Part shown: piece by piece, positions 43,343 through 52,171 of the stretch | Layout: each line of letters starts with the position of its first letter | Numbering within the stretch: the stretch's first letter is position 1 | Notes under the pieces: model-generated | Told to the model about the DNA's origin: nothing | The model's input: the letters and a program-made list of their open reading frames with translations, nothing else | Databases searched by the model: none | Assembly (NCBI GenBank): GCA_964654825.1 | Contig: CAZZKG010000004.1 | Location: forward strand, 39,277-103,276 | Direction: 5' to 3' | DNA from: CAZZKG01 sp964654825 | Lineage (GTDB): Bacteria > Gemmatimonadota > CAZMKB01 | DNA length: 64,000 nt | Program-made: the position numbers and the translations under genes

Positions 43343-44377
43343 CTACCAGAACATGCCCAGATAGAGCCCGACGATATACTCCCCGAAGTACAGACTGAGA
43401 AATCCTCCTGCCGCCAGAAAAACGCCGAACGGGATCCACCCTTTCTGTGCCGGATCTTCCTCCTCTTCCTCCCCTGCGTTCCCCTCCCCTTCAGAAATCT
43501 TCTCAGGGTCCGGTCGGGCCTCTACGGTCCGAGTTGCACCATCCTCACCAGCCGGACCGGTTTCAGGATCTTCTCCAGCGGCTTCCTGATCAGTAGCGAC
43601 GACTCCGGATCGCCGCAGTCGCCGGTAGATAAAGTACGGCAGGAACACGACGGACCCTATGAGTGATCCTAGAAAAATCGTGAGGAGAGCGCCCTCGAGC
43701 CCAAGGAAGGCGCCGATCATCACCATCATCTTCACGTCCCCCATTCCCATGGCTTCCTTCCTCAAGACCAGCTTACCGAAGATCGAAACCGCGTAGAGAA
43801 ATCCGCCACCCACCAGACTCCCGGCGATGGCATTGGGAAGAGGCACGGGACCGGTCCCGATCGGGACATCTCTCAGGGACACCAGAAGGCCCCTGAGAGG
43901 ATCGAGGAGGGTGAACGCTTCGGGGCTGATCCTGTCAGCGCATGCTCGGAAAAGAAGGCAGGAGATGGAGAGAGCGATCCCCAGAACGACCCCCCCGATC
44001 GTGAGCTGATCGGGAATGATGAAGTGCTGTGCGTCGATGAAGGCCATGGGGAGTAACATCAAAACAAACGCGCTTGCCCAGACGAATGAGATGCCCGGAC
44101 TATAGAGGAGGAAATTCACGCTAACCACAAGGCCCGAAAAAAGTTCGACGACCGGATACCGGAGGGAAATCGATGCCTGGCATGTTTTATTTCTGCACTT
44201 CCCCCCAAGCAGGAGAAAACTTAGGATAGGGATGTTGTCTGTAAACCGGATCATAGACCCGCACGAGGGACACTTCGACCTGCCCGCGAGCGGAGATTCA
44301 CCGATCGGCAACCGGTAGATGACCACGTTGAGAAAACTGCCGATCGCGGCTCCAAAGAGGAACACGAAGACTATCAT
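43343..44377 (-). CDS. pilD: Prepilin peptidase (type IV leader peptidase)
   Basis: A 344-residue inner-membrane aspartyl peptidase. The zinc motif CPSC ... CRNKTC lies near residues 36-70. The two catalytic aspartates are in AFIDAQHFIIPD and AMGMGDVKMMVM. It has about seven to eight membrane helices and a long acidic cytoplasmic insertion (ATDQEAAGEDPETGPAGEDG through EGNAGEEEEEDPAQ) before the last helix. That insertion is absent from the typical 290-residue family member. The start has GAGG seven bases upstream. It cleaves and N-methylates prepilins, such as the pilin-like protein at 7281-8174. No pilus gene is adjacent. Confidence 0.88.
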   Translation of the reverse strand: MIVFVFLFGAAIGSFLNVVIYRLPIGESPLAGRSKCPSCGSMIRFTDNIPILSFLLLGGKCRNKTCQASISLRYPVVELFSGLVVSVNFLLYSPGISFVWASAFVLMLLPMAFIDAQHFIIPDQLTIGGVVLGIALSISCLLFRACADRISPEAFTLLDPLRGLLVSLRDVPIGTGPVPLPNAIAGSLVGGGFLYAVSIFGKLVLRKEAMGMGDVKMMVMIGAFLGLEGALLTIFLGSLIGSVVFLPYFIYRRLRRSGVVATDQEAAGEDPETGPAGEDGATRTVEARPDPEKISEGEGNAGEEEEEDPAQKGWIPFGVFLAAGGFLSLYFGEYIVGLYLGMFW

Positions 44378-44694
44378 ACGGTTACCTCGATCAATGAGGT
44401 CATCGAAAACGCCCGGGTTCGTCCTATTAATTACACCCCCCGCCCCGCGCTGTCAATGGAATCTTTTCCCGGTCTCACTTCAAGCAGCAGGCGACCGGAA
44501 TCGGGCCGATTTCTCTGTACCTCACCGGGCGGGGTCCCCGAGTTTTTCATCTGGCACGGTTTTTTCGGTTGTGTACAGTTGCCTTTTTTCAGGATACTTG
44601 TTAGATTTAATAACTTATAATGAAACAGGTTACAGGGTATTTTACCGCCACCGCGGGGGTCGACGATGGACCCCCTTTCGGTTAATTTCAGCCT
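44378..44694 (+). promoter_or_regulatory. Intergenic region with putative promoter of the polysaccharide operon
   Basis: Divergent spacer between the prepilin peptidase and the first glycosyltransferase. An AT-rich island holds a perfect TATAAT (44616-44621), about 75 bases before the start at 44695. No good -35 lies at the normal spacing. T-rich runs at 44561-44566 and 44584-44589 are on the plus strand. No ORF or RNA is recognised. Confidence 0.4.
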
Positions 44695-45438
44695 ATGATC
44701 GAACATACCGAGGATACGAAGCCCCACCTCTCCTTCATCATGCCCGCTCACAACGAGGAGGACGTGATCGAGGAAACGGTGAAGAGATGCCTGGGAACGA
44801 TCGAGAAATCAGGAGTTAGCGGAGAAGTGATTATCGCGAACGACGGCAGTCGGGACAGGACCGGTGAAATACTGGATCGGCTCGCTTCCCGTTATGAGAA
44901 CGTCCGAGTCACACACCTCTCCCAGAACAGCGGCTACGGCGTCGCGATGAAAAACGCTCTTGACCTCTCCCGGGGCGAATTTGTGGCCACCCTCGACTCT
45001 GATGGACAGTTCGACCCGGATGACGCCATTCCATTGTTGCACCAGGCGGAGGAAGGGCACGGGTGCGTGACCGGGTTCAGGGCGAAGAAGGTGGATACCC
45101 CCTTCCGGGTGATCGGAAATTATGTCTTCAACCTCCTTGTGCGGATATTCTGCGGCGTCGATTTCAAGGACTCCCAGTGTGCCATCAAGGTGGTAAAAGG
45201 AGATATTTTCAGGGACCTGAATCTGGAATCGAAAGGATACATGTTCCCTACCGAGGTCGTCTTCAAAAGTTTCTACAGCGGTCAGCGGGTAATGGAGATG
45301 GCGGTCTCGCACTTTTCCCGCAAAGGCGGATCATCATCGTTGAAATTCCTGAAAACATCCATCGATATGTTTTTCTTTCTCATCTATCTGCGTACGAAAC
45401 TTCTCCTCTACAGGAGAAATCTCATAGAAAGTCTCTGA
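44695..45438 (+). CDS. Family 2 glycosyltransferase (DPM1-like)
   Basis: A 247-residue cytoplasmic or membrane-associated GT-A enzyme. Nucleotide-sugar motifs are seen in SFIMPAHNEEDVIEETVKRC, IIANDGSRDRTGEIL and the metal-binding ATLDSDGQFDPDDA. The layout resembles polyprenyl-phosphate mannosyl/glucosyl transferases, but without C-terminal membrane helices apart from a short hydrophobic FFFLIYLRTKLLL. It may make a lipid-linked sugar donor for the GT39 enzymes downstream. It is the first gene of the operon; its ribosome site is weak. Confidence 0.85.
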   Translation: MIEHTEDTKPHLSFIMPAHNEEDVIEETVKRCLGTIEKSGVSGEVIIANDGSRDRTGEILDRLASRYENVRVTHLSQNSGYGVAMKNALDLSRGEFVATLDSDGQFDPDDAIPLLHQAEEGHGCVTGFRAKKVDTPFRVIGNYVFNLLVRIFCGVDFKDSQCAIKVVKGDIFRDLNLESKGYMFPTEVVFKSFYSGQRVMEMAVSHFSRKGGSSSLKFLKTSIDMFFFLIYLRTKLLLYRRNLIESL

Positions 45439-45449
45439 GGGGGTAATCC

Positions 45450-46403
45450 ATGGCAAAACAGCAGCTCATCGGAGTTATCCTGGCGGCGGGCAGAGGAGCA
45501 CGCATGCAGCCGTTCAGCTCGCATTTCCCGAAACCCATACTCCCGATCTGCAACAAGCCACTTCTCGTCTATCAGATCGAATCGATGCGAGCGATCGGGA
45601 TCGAGGAGGTCATTATCGTCGTCGGTCACAAGGGCTTTGAAGTCACGCGTGTTCTTGGCAGCGGCGAAAAATACGGAGTCAACATCCAGTACGTGGAACA
45701 GGAGAGCACACTCGGGATCGCTCATGCCGTCGGCAAGCTCGAAAGACTCGTAAAGGCCCCGTTCCTTCTTTTTCTCGGGGACATCTTTTTCTTCACAACG
45801 GATCTGAAGGTTATGGCTGATAAGATGATCGACGGAAACGCGAAATGCGTACTCGCGGTCAAGGTGGAGAAGGACCCCGAAGCGATAAAGAGGAACTTCG
45901 CCATTATCCTGAACGAGGATCGAACGGTGAAGAGAGTGATCGAGAAACCAAGATACACAGAGAACAAACTCAAGGGCTGCGGCCTCTATCTGTTTGACCT
46001 CCCCATCTTCGACGCCATCAGGAGAACCCCTCGTACCGCGATGCGGGATGAGTACGAGATCACGGATTCCATACAGCTGTTGATAGATGATTATTATCCT
46101 GTCGAGGTGGCGGAGGTCGTCGAATGGGACATAAACCTCACCAACCCTGCCGATTTGCTCAAAGTCAACCTGTTCTACCTCAACCGCCTCGGTGAAGACA
46201 CGATCATCGGAGAAGGAGCGGACATTCACCCTGACGCTGTGCTCAGGAATACCGTTGTCGGCGCGAATGCTGTTATCGAAAACCCGGTCTCGTTGTCCAA
46301 CTGCCTCATTTTCGGAGATACCACGGTCAGTTCCGAAACTGACAGTGACGGATTTATTTTTACACCGGATGACATAATCGACTGCAGAAAGATATTCCGA
46401 TAG
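45450..46403 (+). CDS. Sugar-1-phosphate nucleotidyltransferase
   Basis: A 317-residue NTP-transferase. The signature VILAAGRGARMQPFSSHFPK binds the nucleotide, and KPILPICNKPL and FLGDIFFF are family motifs. The C-terminal part (GEGADIHPDAVLRNTVVGAN) is a short left-handed beta-helix. The enzyme makes an NDP-sugar (dTDP- or UDP-glucose type); the sugar cannot be told. GAGGGGG lies eight bases before the start. Twelve bases separate it from the GT2 gene. Confidence 0.85.
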   Translation: MAKQQLIGVILAAGRGARMQPFSSHFPKPILPICNKPLLVYQIESMRAIGIEEVIIVVGHKGFEVTRVLGSGEKYGVNIQYVEQESTLGIAHAVGKLERLVKAPFLLFLGDIFFFTTDLKVMADKMIDGNAKCVLAVKVEKDPEAIKRNFAIILNEDRTVKRVIEKPRYTENKLKGCGLYLFDLPIFDAIRRTPRTAMRDEYEITDSIQLLIDDYYPVEVAEVVEWDINLTNPADLLKVNLFYLNRLGEDTIIGEGADIHPDAVLRNTVVGANAVIENPVSLSNCLIFGDTTVSSETDSDGFIFTPDDIIDCRKIFR

Positions 46404-46459
46404 GCGGAAGGAAGAGCGTGGTACCTGATGAGTGATGATCATGAAGGAGATTAGAGAAT

Positions 46460-47410
46460 ATGATGAAAAATAAAAAGTTCGAGAGAGTGCTGGTTACCGG
46501 AGGAGCAGGTTTTATCGGCTCTACGCTGACTCGATTGCTTCTCGAAAAAGGGTACGACGTGAGCGTACTCGACAACCTATCGATGGGTGCGAAGGAAAAT
46601 GTTCCGGCTGACGCCAGATTCATCCATGCTGATGTCCTGGACGAGGACCAGGTCCGTCGGTCCCTCGAAAGGATCGACGCGGTATTTCACCTGGCAGCAA
46701 GGGTGAGTATCCGCTCCTCCATCCATGGATTCATGGAAGACGCACGGAACAACATCCTCGGGACTCTCAGTGTCCTGAAATGCATCAAGGAAACCGGAGT
46801 GAAAAAACTGGTATTCGCGTCATCGATGGGCGTCTATGCCGATTCACCCAAACCGGACCCGGTTTCGGAAAACTACGCCACCGAACCAATCTCCCCGTAC
46901 GGGATCAGCAAGCTGTCGAGCGAGAAGTACAGTCTGAACCTCGCCGACCTACTCGGGATAGACACCATCTGCCTGCGATACTTCAACACGTATGGAGCCG
47001 GACAGACACTGACGCCCTACGTCGGTGTCATCACGATCTTCATCAACAACCTTCTCCAGGGCAAACCGCCGATGATCTTCGGTGACGGTGAACAGAGAAG
47101 GGATTTCATCTGGGTGGGTGATGTGGCACGGGCTACTCTGCTTGCGCTGGAATCTCCGGTGAAAAAAGGTGTGTTCAACATCGGAACAGGGTTGGACACG
47201 TCGGTCAATCAAATAGCCGATGTCCTCATCAGCAAGATACTTCCTGATACGAAACCGGAATTCGTTCCCCCGCAGCCGGGAGAGCTCAAATACTGCATCG
47301 CTGACATCACACAGGCGAGGAAACACCTGAAATTCGAACCAGAGGGCAGCTTTGATGATAAGATCGAGGAAGTAATCGAGTGGAACAGAAGCAAAAAGCG
47401 GGCACTCTGA
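46460..47410 (+). CDS. NAD-dependent sugar epimerase/dehydratase
   Basis: A 316-residue extended SDR. The NAD site is VTGGAGFIGSTLTRLL. The active site has FASSMGVYAD and the Tyr-Lys pair in SPYGISKLSSEKY. FGDGEQRRDFIWVGDVARA and GVFNIGTG are typical of GalE/UDP-sugar epimerases. It probably converts the NDP-sugar made by the preceding enzyme. AAGGAG precedes the start by about 11 bases. Its 3' end overlaps the next gene by 31 bases. Confidence 0.85.
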   Translation: MMKNKKFERVLVTGGAGFIGSTLTRLLLEKGYDVSVLDNLSMGAKENVPADARFIHADVLDEDQVRRSLERIDAVFHLAARVSIRSSIHGFMEDARNNILGTLSVLKCIKETGVKKLVFASSMGVYADSPKPDPVSENYATEPISPYGISKLSSEKYSLNLADLLGIDTICLRYFNTYGAGQTLTPYVGVITIFINNLLQGKPPMIFGDGEQRRDFIWVGDVARATLLALESPVKKGVFNIGTGLDTSVNQIADVLISKILPDTKPEFVPPQPGELKYCIADITQARKHLKFEPEGSFDDKIEEVIEWNRSKKRAL

Positions 47411-49098
47411 AGAGAAAATACGAAATCATAACCTGTCTCCTCCTTGGAGTGGTGGCCCTTGCCGTTAGGCTTTACGGCATACGGTACGGTCTCCCTTTCC
47501 CCCTCAAAGCCGATGAGCCGTATATCATCGACAGCGCGGTCGGTAACTTCTACAGTGAAAGTCCCATGATCCTCGGGTGGCCGGGATCCCTGCTGGTCCT
47601 GATCCTTTTCTGCTTCTATTCACTCTACTTCTTCTACCTGAAATTCGCCGGAGTGCTGACCTCGGTCCAGGATTTCATTTTCATGTACTGGGACGATCCT
47701 TCAACGCTGTATCTCCTGGGCAGGGTATTCGTCGCAGTCACCGGCGCGACAACAGTGGTAATCCTGTATCGTATGATGACGAAGATGTACGACAGGACCT
47801 CAGCGCTCGTCTCCTCTCTTTTCCTCACTTTCGCCTTCATGCATGCACGCCATTCACACTTTGCTCTGCCCGATATTCCCATGACGCTTGCCCTCGTCGC
47901 ACTCGTCTACCTCGCATATCGTATCCTCAAGGGGACGGGGTTGCCTGTTTACATAGCTGCTGGTGCACTCTGCGGATTCGCCGCGGCGCTGAAGTTCAAC
48001 TCCGTCATCATCATAATTCCTCTTCTTCTCAGCTTTCTGTTCAGGGAACAGGCTCCGGAGAAGGGTGATTGGAAAAAGCCCGCTTCGATGATTACCTCCA
48101 GTCTCCTGTTCTTCTACCTGGGCTGCCCGTATATCCTTACCGACCCGGGAGCTGTGCTCGAGAGTATCAGAAACGTGGTCATCTGGCAGAAGGAGATCGG
48201 CAACATCAGAGCCATACCTGTGGGATCCCCGGTCGTCTACCTCCTGGGGACAATTCTCCCGAAATCGGTCGGATTCCCCATGGTTGTGCTCGCTCTGGCA
48301 GGGACCGTGCTGCTCCTGGTGAAGGTGACGAAACGTGACATCATCCTCCTCAGTTACCCGGTCCTGTACATCCTGCTCCTCTCGACGAGCAAAACGATGT
48401 TTCTCAGGTATGCCATCCCGCTTATACCCTTCATGGCAATCCTAGCTGCGTTATTCATCACGAGGGTGATAGGATGGATCGACGAAGGTGTGCTGCGTAA
48501 CGCAGTTTTTATAGTTCTCTTCGGTATTGTGCTCATACCACAGGCCTGGAAGACAATTCTTTTCGATCACATGCTCACCCGGACCGACACTCGCACACAG
48601 GCGAGGAACTGGATTGTTGAGCAACTCCCCGGGGGAAGCAGTATTATGCTCGATCATGTACCCTTCTCCGTTCCGATGGGATTCAACGAGTGGGTGCTGA
48701 ACTATGAGATGAGAAGGAACCGGTGGGACGAATTGAAATACAGATATCTGAAAAAACGATCCGGAGAGAAGGTCAACTCATTCAAGCTCAAATACACCAG
48801 CGGTAAGATAACACCGGCGATCTGGGATTTCGATCCGCAGTATGTCATCGTCAGCTCCTATGTGAAGAACCTCTTCTATGGTACATCGGGGGAGAACCTC
48901 AGGGTGAAGATGCCGGGTGTATACGATCGGAGAAGGGCCTTTTACGAGAGAGTGGAAGAGAACGGGGAAATGCTCATGATGTTTTCTCCGACCGGCACGA
49001 AGGACGAGGAGTTCGACGACGTATACGGTGTGATGGTCAATCCCGAACCAGGGCCCGTCATCAGAATATACAGAATAAAGGAGAACTCCACCGGATAA
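47380..49098 (+). CDS. GT39-family membrane glycosyltransferase (ArnT/PMT-like)
   Basis: A 572-residue polytopic protein. The catalytic acidic residue region LKADEPYIIDSAVGNFYSES follows the first helix, as in PMT/ArnT enzymes. About ten to eleven helices follow, with HARHSHFALPDIPMTLALVA. A C-terminal periplasmic domain of about 140 residues completes it. Such enzymes move a sugar from a polyprenyl-phosphate donor at the periplasmic face to lipid or protein. A GTG start within the epimerase gene has GAGGA nine bases upstream, so translation is coupled. Confidence 0.8.
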   Translation: MEQKQKAGTLKRKYEIITCLLLGVVALAVRLYGIRYGLPFPLKADEPYIIDSAVGNFYSESPMILGWPGSLLVLILFCFYSLYFFYLKFAGVLTSVQDFIFMYWDDPSTLYLLGRVFVAVTGATTVVILYRMMTKMYDRTSALVSSLFLTFAFMHARHSHFALPDIPMTLALVALVYLAYRILKGTGLPVYIAAGALCGFAAALKFNSVIIIIPLLLSFLFREQAPEKGDWKKPASMITSSLLFFYLGCPYILTDPGAVLESIRNVVIWQKEIGNIRAIPVGSPVVYLLGTILPKSVGFPMVVLALAGTVLLLVKVTKRDIILLSYPVLYILLLSTSKTMFLRYAIPLIPFMAILAALFITRVIGWIDEGVLRNAVFIVLFGIVLIPQAWKTILFDHMLTRTDTRTQARNWIVEQLPGGSSIMLDHVPFSVPMGFNEWVLNYEMRRNRWDELKYRYLKKRSGEKVNSFKLKYTSGKITPAIWDFDPQYVIVSSYVKNLFYGTSGENLRVKMPGVYDRRRAFYERVEENGEMLMMFSPTGTKDEEFDDVYGVMVNPEPGPVIRIYRIKENSTG

Positions 49099-49104
49099 TC
49101 TCTC

Positions 49105-50679
49105 ATGGGACGCAGGTCTTACATATACATACTGGTGATCATCGTCATGGCCGGTCTCGGTCTGCGCATGATTGAACTGAACGAGCCCTGGGTTGGCCTG
49201 AAAGACTTCACCGGCGCACTCCACAGCCAGATAGCCGAGAATTATGTCAGGTTCGGCTATCTCGATACAGCTTTCGGTCCCGTCACGAACTTCGAACCGA
49301 ATCCGGAACACTTCACCTACTATCTGCATCACCCAATACTTTTCAACATCATCCTCTCTATACCTGTGCGTCTCTTCGGCCCGAGTGAGTGGTCGATGAG
49401 GCTCCTCCCGGTATTCGGCTCGACCGCTGCAATCGTACTCATATTCCTGTTCTCACGGATGCTGTGGGGACCCAGGACCGCACTCTATGCGTCGACTTTT
49501 ATGGCGTTTCTTCCGATGGAGGGGTATTTCGGCAGAATGGTCAACGAGGAAACGATCGCGGCACCACTGATCATAGTCATACTGATGTTTTATCTGAGAA
49601 TGTCGAAAGCCGGTGGACTCCTCGACACGGCCGGATTCTACCTCTGCCTCGTTCTGGGACTGATTACCGCCTGGCCGGTATCATACCTGGCCGGTTTTCT
49701 CTTTCTCCACAGGTTCATATACGGTAAGAGAGACTTGAAGAATCTGGTCCGATCCGCAATCCCGCCTGTTCTCGCGGTACTTCTATTCGCCCTCTTCCTG
49801 CTTTACGGAAAATACCTCAGGGGGAGCTGGGACCAGAACCTGATGACGCTCTTTCTCGAACGATCGGGTGGCGTGACGGCCCTGATGAGTAAAGGCAGCC
49901 TGGTGAAGAATGTGATGAGATGGTCTGAATACTATTTTACACCGGTGACACTGTTTCTCTCCGCATTCTTTTTCTGGAAAGCGGCAACGGGGAAACCCAC
50001 CGTTCTCCCTGAGAGTCTTCCAATTATCATCCTCCTGTTCCTCGTGGGTATCTCACACATTCTCATTTTCCGGGAAGGCGCGCTCAGGCATCAGTATTGG
50101 CTCTATTATTTTTCGACCCCACTCGTTTTGTCTTCCGCGGTCGGTCTCGACCACATCATTTCGTCGGTACAGAGCGAACGACTCAGGCGTCTCGTCCCGA
50201 TCTGCGTATTCGGGATTTTTATACCCCTGTCCATCCTGAGGGTCCAGGCGGTGCACGCGGATGACCGGTTTATCGATGTACCGGCTCTCGGCGAGTGGAT
50301 CCGGGAGAATACAGAACCAGATGCTGAGATACTCGTGATCGGCCCGGGGCTTTCCCGTTTTGGGTACTCATCAAGTCATTTCGATTATTACGAAGGGCCC
50401 ATCTACACCTGGCCGATGCCCCACCTCGGATTTTATGCCCGAAGGAAGATGCACTGGGGGATCAAGGATATTCAGGACCTCGAGAAGATAATGGAAGATC
50501 CGGGAGGAATCGAGTACGCGGTCATGACGCGGGAATACTCCGACTCGCTTGTCAGGGCAGCGGATGAGGTTCTCACCGGGCTCCGGGAAGAGATAGCACC
50601 CGAAGAATGGGGCAGTCACCAGGGTGTACTGATAAAGATTTTCAAATTGAAGACGGACGAATCCTCAACGTCCGGATAA
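49105..50679 (+). CDS. GT39-like membrane glycosyltransferase, second copy
   Basis: A 524-residue polytopic protein. The N-terminus (RMIELNEPWVGLKDFTGALH then SQIAENYVRFGYLDTAF) is the substrate-site loop of the ArnT-like family. About eleven helices and a soluble C-terminal domain (about 395-520) follow. It differs clearly from the preceding GT39 protein, so it is not a recent duplicate. It starts six bases after that gene and lacks a strong ribosome site, suggesting coupling. Role: transfer of lipid-linked sugar on the outer face (family knowledge); acceptor unknown. Confidence 0.75.
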   Translation: MGRRSYIYILVIIVMAGLGLRMIELNEPWVGLKDFTGALHSQIAENYVRFGYLDTAFGPVTNFEPNPEHFTYYLHHPILFNIILSIPVRLFGPSEWSMRLLPVFGSTAAIVLIFLFSRMLWGPRTALYASTFMAFLPMEGYFGRMVNEETIAAPLIIVILMFYLRMSKAGGLLDTAGFYLCLVLGLITAWPVSYLAGFLFLHRFIYGKRDLKNLVRSAIPPVLAVLLFALFLLYGKYLRGSWDQNLMTLFLERSGGVTALMSKGSLVKNVMRWSEYYFTPVTLFLSAFFFWKAATGKPTVLPESLPIIILLFLVGISHILIFREGALRHQYWLYYFSTPLVLSSAVGLDHIISSVQSERLRRLVPICVFGIFIPLSILRVQAVHADDRFIDVPALGEWIRENTEPDAEILVIGPGLSRFGYSSSHFDYYEGPIYTWPMPHLGFYARRKMHWGIKDIQDLEKIMEDPGGIEYAVMTREYSDSLVRAADEVLTGLREEIAPEEWGSHQGVLIKIFKLKTDESSTSG

Positions 50680-50686
50680 TGGAGAG

Positions 50687-51364
50687 ATGAAGATGAAGTT
50701 AACAGTCACCCTACCGGTGTACAACGAGAGGCACACGATCCGCGAGATCGTGAAAAGGGTTATAGCGGCGCCCGTCGAGAAAGAGATCATCATCGTCGAT
50801 GATGCTTCCTCCGACGGCACCACGGAAATACTGAAGGAGATGGAGAAGGAACTGCCGATTAAAACAATATACGCAGACATAAATCACGGAAGAGGGATGG
50901 CGGTACGAATGGGACTCGAGGCAGCGACCGGAGAAATTCACATAGCACAGGATGCCGATCTCGAATATGATCCAAACGACCTGACTTCCATGATGAAACC
51001 CATCGTTGAAGGAGGAGCCGATGTGGTGTACGGCTCCCGTTTCAAAGGAGACATCCAGGGGATGGCCTATAAAAACGTACTCGGGAATAAATTCCTGACC
51101 TTTCTCACCAACACCATCCTCAGGGCGGGGATCACCGACCTGATGACCGGTTACAAGATGATCCGCACCGATCTCCTGCGTTCGATCAAATTTGAGACTC
51201 AGGGATTCGAGTTTGAGGCCGAGCTCACAGCCAAACTCGTAAAGTCAGGAATCAGGATCCACGAGGTGCCTGTGTCGTTTCGTGGGAGGGGGAAAGCAGA
51301 GGGGAAGAAGATCGGTTGGAGGGATGCCATAAAAGTAATGAATGTCCTGAGAAAGTACGGGTAA
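50687..51364 (+). CDS. Family 2 glycosyltransferase (DPM1-like), second copy
   Basis: A 225-residue GT-A protein with LTVTLPVYNERHTIREIVKR, IIIVDDASSDGTTEIL, the DADLEYDP metal motif, VVYGSRFKG and the LMTGYKMIRTDLL acceptor motif typical of polyprenyl-phosphate sugar synthases. It probably makes a lipid-phosphate-sugar donor for one of the GT39 enzymes. The start lies seven bases after the previous gene, with an AGAG-type ribosome site. Confidence 0.85.
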   Translation: MKMKLTVTLPVYNERHTIREIVKRVIAAPVEKEIIIVDDASSDGTTEILKEMEKELPIKTIYADINHGRGMAVRMGLEAATGEIHIAQDADLEYDPNDLTSMMKPIVEGGADVVYGSRFKGDIQGMAYKNVLGNKFLTFLTNTILRAGITDLMTGYKMIRTDLLRSIKFETQGFEFEAELTAKLVKSGIRIHEVPVSFRGRGKAEGKKIGWRDAIKVMNVLRKYG

Positions 51365-51367
51365 GGC

Positions 51368-52147
51368 ATGACCAGGCAAGAGCGAAAACCCGATTGCCGG
51401 AGTCGAGGAAGCGTAAATGTCCTCGGCGTCCGCATAGACAGAGTGGCGGTTGATGATGTGCTCCGGGGAGTCGCTGATATGATATCCGTAGGAAGTAAAA
51501 ATACAATAATGTATGCCAATGTGCATGTCGTGAATCAGGCACAGAGTGATCCGGATCTTCTGCGCATCATCAACGGGGCGGACCTCGTCTATCCTGATGG
51601 ACACGGGGTGGTACTCGGGGCACGACTTATGGGGAATATACTCCCTCCCCGGATGACAGGAGCTGACTGGATTCACGACCTGTGCCGTTTTGCGGCAGAG
51701 AATCATTACTCATTATACATCGTTGCCGGTGAACCGGGGGTGGCGGAGAAGGCACGCGAGGAATTACAGAGGCATTATAAGGGACTCGACATCATCGGAA
51801 CACATGACGGATTCTTCCACTCGAGAGGCGAATCCAGACAGTTGATAGAAGACATCAACGAGAAAAAACCACACATCGTGCTGATCGGAATGGGTACTCC
51901 CATCCAGGAAAAATTTACGGGTGAGTGGAGAGAGCAGATGGACGTACCCGTCTGCTGGGTTGTCGGGGCCCTCTTCGATTACATCACCGGGAAGGCACGC
52001 CGTGGTCCTCAGTGGATGCTGGATCACGGGATGGAATGGATGTGCAGACTCGTCTTCGAACCGAGGAGACTGTGGAAGCGTTACATCATCGGGAACAGCT
52101 TGTTTCTTATGAGGATTCTGCTCCTGAGAGTAAAGAGTGGAAACTGA
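51368..52147 (+). CDS. WecG/TagA/CpsF-family glycosyltransferase (GT26)
   Basis: A 259-residue peripheral membrane enzyme. Typical family motifs are NVLGVRIDRVAVDDVLRGVA, MYANVHVVNQAQSDPDLLRI, ADLVYPDGHGVVLGARLMG, RMTGADWIHDL and the C-terminal membrane-binding end (HGMEWMCRLVFEPRRLWKRY). GT26 enzymes add ManNAc or ManNAcA to undecaprenyl-PP-GlcNAc, the second sugar of a repeat unit. That would make this an early step of the polymer built here. It lies four bases after the GT2 gene. Confidence 0.88.
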   Translation: MTRQERKPDCRSRGSVNVLGVRIDRVAVDDVLRGVADMISVGSKNTIMYANVHVVNQAQSDPDLLRIINGADLVYPDGHGVVLGARLMGNILPPRMTGADWIHDLCRFAAENHYSLYIVAGEPGVAEKAREELQRHYKGLDIIGTHDGFFHSRGESRQLIEDINEKKPHIVLIGMGTPIQEKFTGEWREQMDVPVCWVVGALFDYITGKARRGPQWMLDHGMEWMCRLVFEPRRLWKRYIIGNSLFLMRILLLRVKSGN

Positions 52148-52171
52148 CGACACTGTCAGTGGAGGATTTTT

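Noticed and set aside
45408..46442. 344-codon minus-strand ORF
   Set aside because: Antisense of the nucleotidyltransferase gene, whose signature motifs are clear on the plus strand.
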